Of a DNA stretch of 64,000 nt, positions 58,021 through 64,000 are shown piece after piece. The stretch's first letter is position 1, and each line of letters starts with the position of its first letter. Both the position numbers and the translations under genes were made by a program. Location: the NCBI GenBank assembly GCA_035771175.1, contig CM069602.1, forward strand, positions 12,609,116-12,673,115. The letters are read 5' to 3'. The notes beneath the pieces are model-generated. The model saw nothing but the letters and a program-made list of their open reading frames with translations, was not told where the DNA came from and did not search any database. The DNA comes from Paratinospora sagittata (Eukaryota > Streptophyta > Magnoliopsida > Ranunculales > Menispermaceae).

Positions 58021-58601
58021 TAGGGGTGTTCATCAACCCGACTAAACCGACCGAACAGAACCGAACCTTTTGGGTTGGTTTGGGTTGGGTTGGGTTCTAA
58101 AATACTCAACCCGGTCAGTTTGGGTTGGGTCATAGGTTGAGCCCCTAAAATTTTGATTAAACCGACCCGAACCGAGGTAAGTGTTAAAACTCTAAAATAT
58201 CCCTTTAGGCATTATTTTTTTTAATATTTATATGTATCTTATAATTCTTATCTAATACTATTTAATTTACTTTATACCATAATATATATATTTATATACA
58301 TATCATAGGGTTACTATACTATTAATATATACAATCTCAATCAATGCGTTGCTATTTTGTAAATTATTATTACTATATACTAATATGTAATATTAACATA
58401 CTATTCATTGCAAAATAATAGTGAAAAAAAATACTAGTAAATCTAAACGATAAATGAATAAATAAAGTTCCTATATCAATAAATTACATGTCAAATATGA
58501 GATTTAAGTCTGACCAGATCAAACCGACCCAACCCAAACCGAACCTAAACTGTTTGGGTTGGGTTAGGTTTTGGCCCCAACCCGACCCATGAACACCCCT
58601 A
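58021..58601. mobile_element. hAT-type MITE, 581 bp, inside the LINE RNase H domain
   Basis: Terminal inverted repeats TAGGGGTGTTCATCAACCC and its near complement ending TGAACACCCCTA. A perfect 8-bp target-site duplication GTGGATAG lies at 58013-58020 and 58602-58609. The 8-bp length and TAGGGGTG start are typical of hAT elements. Subterminal arms repeat GGGTTGGGTTGGGTT and ACCGAACC-like motifs in inverted orientation. Non-coding. Confidence 0.93.
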
Positions 58602-60211
58602 GTGGATAGCTAAGCCATGATCAACTACAAACATAAGGCCCTCTCTAAGGGCTAAAGCTTATGCTATTTTTACCTGAAATCGGCCCTCCATTTTAACTGC
58701 CAACATTGCAACAGGGAATCCCCGATCATTTCTAATGACCACTCCTATTCCAATCCAATTTATCTCCATTTTGACTCCAACATCAAAGTTAAGCTTCAGC
58801 TTATGGCTATCTGAAGCTTCCCATTTGCTCTGAGTGCGAGCTTGTTTAACATGACAATTTGTGTGCTTCTTCCAAGATTCATCTACTAGATGCAGAACTG
58901 AACTTCGAGAGTGAGAATAGCTCCCTTGGGCACCTCGATAAATTCGGAGGTTCCTAGAATTCCACACATTCCAACACACGGTAATAAAATCCTTAGCTTT
59001 TTTCTTATCCAATCTTTCCATTATGTCTTAAAATTTCCCCATTTAAGAAAATCTTCAATAAAATCACCCTCCATACAAGGAGCTTCAGCCCATATTCCAC
59101 GAGCATGATTACAAAAGCCAAGAGCATGCCGAGTTGTTTCTTTATCTTCCTCACAAAGCCTGCAAATTGGAGAGGCTAGCACTTTCCTGAAATATAAATT
59201 AACTGTTGTTGGTAGAATATTATTTAACACCTTCCAAAAAAATATTTTCACCTTAGGGGGAAGAGAGAGACTTCAAAGGAGGGACCAGCTTTTGTCCAGC
59301 CCTGAAGAAGAAGAAGGAAAGCCCCTTCCACTTGAGTTTCTTTCAACCCAATAGCCACTTTTAACTGAATAACAACCATCTTTTGAGTAGTGCCAAATTA
59401 TTTCATCCTTCCTATTTCTAGAACTAATTGAAATCTTAAAAATGGCTTCAATGTCTTCCTCCCATACAGCATGATTAAGATCTTCCTTCTTCCACTTACT
59501 ATCATGGGAAATAAAATCTTTCACCAACTTATTATTTAAAATTGAAATCGATGATATAATTCTGAATGTGGATGGTCTTGGAACCCATCTGTCTTGCATG
59601 AAATGGACACTCTGATCATTTCCAATTCGCCACCTAGTTCCTTTTTCAAGAAGACCTCTTCCCCAAATAATACCCTTCCATATCAGAGAAGAGCCTGTGC
59701 ATGTTTTTGCTATCCAAATATCCCCTCTTGGAAAATATCTAGCTTTGAGCAAACAGGAAACAAGGGAGTCTGGATTCTTAAAAACTTTCCAGCTCTACTT
59801 TGCTTACATAGCTCTATTGAAGGATTCCAAATATCTAAAACCCATACCCCCTAGTGATTTAGGCATGCACAACTCCTTCCACTTCTTCCAGTGGATTTTA
59901 TTGCCAGTCTTGTTATAACCCCACCGAAATTTAGCAACCAACGCATTCAACTGGTTACATAGCTTTGATAGAAGAGTGAAACAACTCATGGCATAAGAAG
60001 GAAGGGCTTGAGCCACCGCTTTGATAAGAACTTCTTTATCTCCCACAGAGAAGAGCTTCTCCTGCCACTTCTGCATGAGTTTCCACATTCTCATTTTTAT
60101 ATTCTCAAACATTTGCATCCTATTCCTTTGTCCCATAAATGGAAGACCCAAGTATTTTGAAATGCCACCATCCTTCTGAATCTTCAAGAAGCTAGAAACT
60201 TCAACTCTTGA

Positions 60212-61039
60212 TGTAACACCCCGCAATTTTAAGTCAATACATACGTTGAAGTACGCGTATATCGAGATGTATAATACACGTATTTTATACGTATGCGCTA
60301 AATATACGCGTGTATGATTAGTACATAAATAAAATTATGAGATGGAGTTGAAGTAAATTGATTAATTTATGGGGTTGGTTAATAAAAATGTGGATTTGAT
60401 TATGATTGAATGAATTTAATGAAATTTGATGGAGGAGTTAGTTAATAAAGGGAGTCACGGTGCATGGAATCATTTGTATATATAAATCTAAAAAAAAAAA
60501 AAAAAAAAAAATAAAAGAAAAATAAAAAAAAAAAAACCTTTCTAGTTGCATCCAACGTGGGATGCAACTAGAATAAAAAAATAACAATAAAATAACAAAA
60601 AAAAAAACAAATAGGAAGAAGAAGAAATTGCAGCAGGAGTTGCAGACGAAAGGAAAGAAACAGAGGAAAGAAGGAAAGAAGAACGGAAGGGAGAACTCGG
60701 AAATCACGCGAAATCGGGACTTGCGGTAAGTGATTTTCACTCCTTTTCTTTGTAAAATTGATATTTAAGCTAGATGTAACATTTCTAGCGAAGTAATTTT
60801 TGTCGTGGGAGCCGTTTTACGGCATTTTCAAGAATTGGGGTTTTGACCCAACGTAAATGAAACTCCGCTAGAATGGTAGAAAATGCTCCCTGGACTGTTA
60901 GAAACCCGAATATGTGGTTAGATTCAATTTTATGATTTTTGGAGCCGTTGGACAATTTTAATACAATTTACATCTTTCGGATGAATAGTAAAAATAAATG
61001 GTAAATAGTAAATAATGAATAGTAAATGTAAATAGTAAA

Positions 61040-61070
<31 letters not shown>

Positions 61071-62305
61071 AAATGTGAATAGTAAAAGTGAATATTAAAA
61101 GTGAATAGTAATAATGAATAGTAAAAAAATGAATAGTCTGTGAACAGTGAGTTGATATTTTAGTAGCTACCGGAATGGTAAATGATGATTCTCATGATAA
61201 TCTATGGTCATTTCAGTGTTTAAATTGAGAGCGTAAGGGCATGGATAAACGCTCTTGAGGAAGCCCTATTGTTGCTCGATTTTAGCAGTTGAATTAGAAA
61301 ACCCGTGTAACCACTGTGAGTATAGTTTTCTTGATTTGGTTCTTGTATGGCATTGTACGCATATAAACTGTTTGATTGTACGCATGTGATATTATATATA
61401 AGGCATTGAGTTTTATGGATCATGCAAACTGATTTTAGCATTGGAGTTTGTAATGATGAGGCTTTGCGATTCCTCATTGTCATTTCGTTAGGTCTGTCCT
61501 AACAAGGGTTGCGATCCTTGAAATGACTGTTAATTGGGTAATGAGATGTTGTGGCTACCTTGTAACGGCCATACAACGGTTAGACCCGCTCTCGTGCCTT
61601 GCGGAGGAGGGAGATTGTGCATGGTGTTATTGAATTGGGTCATAAGAAGTTGTGTCTACCTTGTACGACCATACAAGGGTTAGACCCGCTCTCTTGCCTT
61701 GCGGAGGAGGGAGATTGTGCCTTATGTTATTGAAAATCATGAAATTTATGATGTTGACATGTACAATATATTCATTGAATGATGCATGTGTTGAATAAGT
61801 GTTTGAAATGATTTTAAATGTCATATTTATATAAATGTATATAATTGTCATCTCAAGAACTATATTCACTGAGCTGTTGATTGCTCACCCCATTTCCTCC
61901 AATATTTCAGGTATTGAGTCGAAGGAAAAAGGACACTCTGTGAGTGAGTCTGGTATGTGTATGTCTGCTTGGAGGAAATAACTTTTTGTTATTTTGATAT
62001 GTATACTTATCACACATTATATATATATATATGTATTATCATCTAGATGGGATGTGTGGGCATATATATAACTTAAGATATTTGATGAGGAAATGAAAAT
62101 GTGATGTGTGAATGATTGGGATGATTATAGATATCTGGATTTGATTTGTGGTCTATTAGAAAAAAAAAAAATTACTGTACATTTTGGGAAGGTTTGTGAG
62201 AGTACGTGAAGGCTGACAGTGTATTATATACTGTATATGGATATGTACAGTGTATAGTACGCTGTGCCGGTCATGACGTCAGCCTACGTCAGGGGCGTCG
62301 TGACA
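60212..62305 (+). mobile_element. Solo LTR, 2.1 kb, nested in the LINE
   Basis: TGTAACACCCCG to GGGGCGTCGTGACA, with a perfect 5-bp duplication CTTGA at 60207-60211 and 62306-62310. Paralogue of 14187-16299 along its length, with lineage-specific expansions: an A-run at 60490, TGAATAGTAAA-like repeats at 60985-61140, and a duplicated block around 61620-61720 (GGTTAGACCCGCTCTC). Contains a short perfect inverted repeat (TAGTTGCATCC and complement) near 60543-60572. No coding domains. Confidence 0.9.
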
Positions 62306-62575
62306 CTTGAGCTTTGAACTGTATTTGGGCTGAAAAATATTGCCCATTTATCCAAATTCACTTGCTGACTAGAAGCTTCACCATATGTCTGAAAGATTGA
62401 ATTAATAGCTCTCCCATCTTCCTTCCTTGCTCTGCAGAAAATCAAGCAATCATCTGCAAAGAACATATGAGAAATTTGAGGGTGCCTCTTTGCAATTTTT
62501 ATCCTGTCCTGCTGGCCATTATCTTTAGCAACCTGGAACAAATGAGAGAAACTTTCGGCATAGATAAAAAAAAAG

Positions 62576-62795
62576 TGTTGTAGAGAATTCCAGTAAATCA
62601 GTTCTTGATTTACGAAATCCTCATTGATTATAGGAGATATAGTTTAGTTTATACCGTTTCCATTTATTTGTTATACGGTTTCCATTTGTAGTTATCTTTC
62701 CTATTTTATCTTTGTATTCAAACTCTACTTTGTTTTGTATACGTCTATATAAATGAAAAACTCAACCCCACAGAAGTGTGGTGGTTTTACAAACA
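62576..62795 (+). repeat. copia-5 5' LTR
   Basis: Runs TGTTG to AAACA at 62795, although the 3' boundary could be up to 62801, directly next to the primer-binding site. TATATAAATG near 62747 is a likely TATA region. Confidence 0.75.
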
Positions 62796-62859
62796 TTGTT
62801 ATGGTATCAGACTTCTTTGGATTAACCTCCTCGATCCCCTCACAACCAATTCTTCTCTC

Positions 62860-63745
62860 CTTCAACACCATGATCCACATGGTTACTATTAAACTCTCCT
62901 CCACAAATTATCTTCTCTGGCGAAATCAACTTCTTCCCCTTCTTCAATGTCAGAACCTCCTTACCCATGTCGATGGTTCAGTTGTAGCGCCTCCAACCAC
63001 CATCGCCTCTGATTCTTCCTCTTCTCAATCGAATCCCAAATATGTGGAATGGCAACTTCAAGATCAACGTTTTCTCAGTCTTTTCTTTTCGTCGTTGACT
63101 GAAGAAGCCATGGCTGAAGTCCTTGGTCTCACCACCGCTCGTGATGTTTGGCTTGCTTTGGAAAATTCCTTCAGCCATATTTCTAAACTCGTGAGCTTCA
63201 CAACAAAGATGATTTGCAACTCATCAAACGTGGCACCCGAAGTGTCACTAAATATTCTCGTTCATTTAAGGCTTTATGCGACCAACTCACTGCAATAGGC
63301 CACTCGGTTGATGATACAGACAAAGTTCACTGGTATCTCAAAGGATTGGATGCTGACTTTGCTAATTTTTCTACTGCCTAGATGTCTCTCACTCCATTAC
63401 CAGTTTTTAAAGACTTGGTTCCCAAAGCTGAAAGCTTTAAGATTTTTCAGAAGTTACTCAGGTCCTCCTCTCATATTTCCTCTGCTGCTTTTACTGCCAC
63501 CAACGGGTCTCTTCCTCCATCTCGTGGTGGTAGTTCCTTCAAGTCTCGTCGTTCTCGCGGTGGCCACAATGAAGGCCATGGCCATGGACGTGGTAAACGA
63601 GGCTCCTACACCCCTCGGTGTCAAATCTGCAAGACTGAAGGTCACACTGCTGATCGTTACAGGAGTCGTTATGATCGTGCCGAACCTACGACACAGCTTG
63701 TTGAAGCTTTCACCACAGCATGTTCCCTCTCAAATGTTGGAATCT
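62860..63745 (+). pseudogene. copia-5 gag, frameshifted, defective zinc knuckle
   Basis: Starts near ATG 62872 with LSSTNYLLWRNQLLPLL and LTTARDVWLALENSFS, typical of the Retrofit/UBN2 gag group. A frameshift near 63185 is followed in the other frame by SFKALCDQLTAIGH and WYLKGLDADFANF, then a TAG near 63379. A basic Gly/Arg-rich linker leads to CQICKTEGHTADRY, in which the last Cys of the CCHC knuckle is Tyr. Confidence 0.85.
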
Positions 63746-64000
63746 GATTGGTTCACTGATACAGGTTTTTCCGCTCACATGACCCCTGACCCTTCTCAGT
63801 TGGACAAGGTTGAGCCATATCATGGTAAGGACTGCGTAATAGTAGGCAATGGTGCTTCTTTTCCTGTTACACACACTGGCACGCTCTCTCCCTCTTCCAA
63901 TTTTCAGCTTTTAGATGTTCTTGTTGTTCTTCGTCTTACCAAAAACTTGTTGTCCATCAGCAAACTGACCTCTGACTTTCCTCTTTCTGTCACTTTTTCT
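63746..64000 (+). pseudogene. copia-5 protease region, cut by window end
   Basis: Encodes WFTDTGFSAHMTPD (about 63750-63790), a copia protease with DTG, then LTKNLLSISKLTSDF, the usual sequence just before pre-integrase. Open to the window end. It follows the gag stop near 63745 in a different frame. Confidence 0.8.

Larger units (their letters stand above)
57700..62573 (-). pseudogene. L1-type LINE ORF2 remnant: RT, zf-RVT, RNase H
   Basis: Reading down the minus strand: RT palm with YAESFSHLF-like sequence and MFFADDCLIFCR (FADD catalytic motif, about 62450), the 2.1-kb solo LTR, then RT/thumb sequence ISKYLGLPFMGQRNR and GMGFRYLESFN (60160-59815), a linker with WRIGNDQSVHFMQDRWVP (about 59630), zf-RVT FFWKVLNNILPT and CRLCEEDKETTRHAL (59240-59120), RNase H start LNFDVGVKM...GIGVVIRND (about 58790-58730), a hAT-type MITE, and RNase H end EGDSSAVINVVKS (about 58005). 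A plant L1 with C-terminal RNase H fits this order. It has many stops and frameshifts, and the 5' half is missing beyond 62573 where copia-5 begins. The 3' end lies near T-rich 57680-57720. Confidence 0.9.
62576..64000 (+). mobile_element. Ty1-copia retrotransposon copia-5, 5' end (runs off window)
   Basis: Begins with an LTR TGTTGTAGAGAATTCC at 62576, followed by a primer-binding site TGGTATCAGAC at 62802, then gag and the start of protease. The element is inserted at the broken RT end of the LINE. The rest lies beyond the window. Confidence 0.88.

Noticed and set aside
60438..60740. Phenylalanine-rich membrane-like frame on the minus strand
   Set aside because: Low-complexity translation of A-runs in the 2.1-kb solo LTR.

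Overview
This is plant nuclear DNA, almost certainly from a eudicot; the species cannot be named from the sequence. The evidence is AT-rich intergenic DNA, short GT-AG introns, nested Ty1-copia elements, large solo LTRs, an Au-type tRNA SINE, an L1-type LINE with a C-terminal RNase H domain, and MITEs. Nothing prokaryotic or organellar was seen. The only host genes I can support are three tandem PHO1-family (SPX-EXS) phosphate-export genes, all on the minus strand.

Layout. 1-5340: a Ty1-copia element (copia-1), 5' LTR cut by the window edge. 5500-24495: PHO1 copy 1, a pseudogene swollen to 19 kb by a 2.9-kb solo LTR in exon 11, an Au SINE, a 7.5-kb copia element in intron 6 (copia-2, itself split by a 2.1-kb solo LTR), a TIR element in exon 4 and a 4-kb copia element in exon 1 (copia-3). 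26470-32200: copia-4, whose gag is split by a palindromic TIR element and then tandemly duplicated. 34996-39833: PHO1 copy 2, 13 exons, with a one-base discrepancy at the exon 10/11 junction. 40892-44220: a 3.3-kb solo LTR carrying two palindromic elements. 48363-52169: PHO1 copy 3, which reads as an intact 13-exon gene for 807 residues. 52170-57700: gene-free AT-rich DNA with microsatellites and a foldback sequence. 57700-62573: a dead LINE on the minus strand, split by a hAT-type MITE and a 2.1-kb solo LTR. 62576-64000: the 5' end of copia-5.

How it fits together. The PHO1 proteins combine an N-terminal SPX domain (inositol pyrophosphate sensing) with membrane segments and a C-terminal EXS domain (phosphate export). 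Comparing the exons of the three copies gave an internal ruler: twelve exons keep the same length or differ by whole codons. That made it possible to place target-site duplications, to show that copy 1 has lost many splice sites as well as its reading frame, and to detect the missing base in copy 2. The most unusual material is a family of palindromic elements that start TGTCACA, end TGTGACA, are flanked by 5-bp duplications and in several cases contain a tRNA-like Pol III core. They share end sequence and duplication length with the solo LTRs around them.
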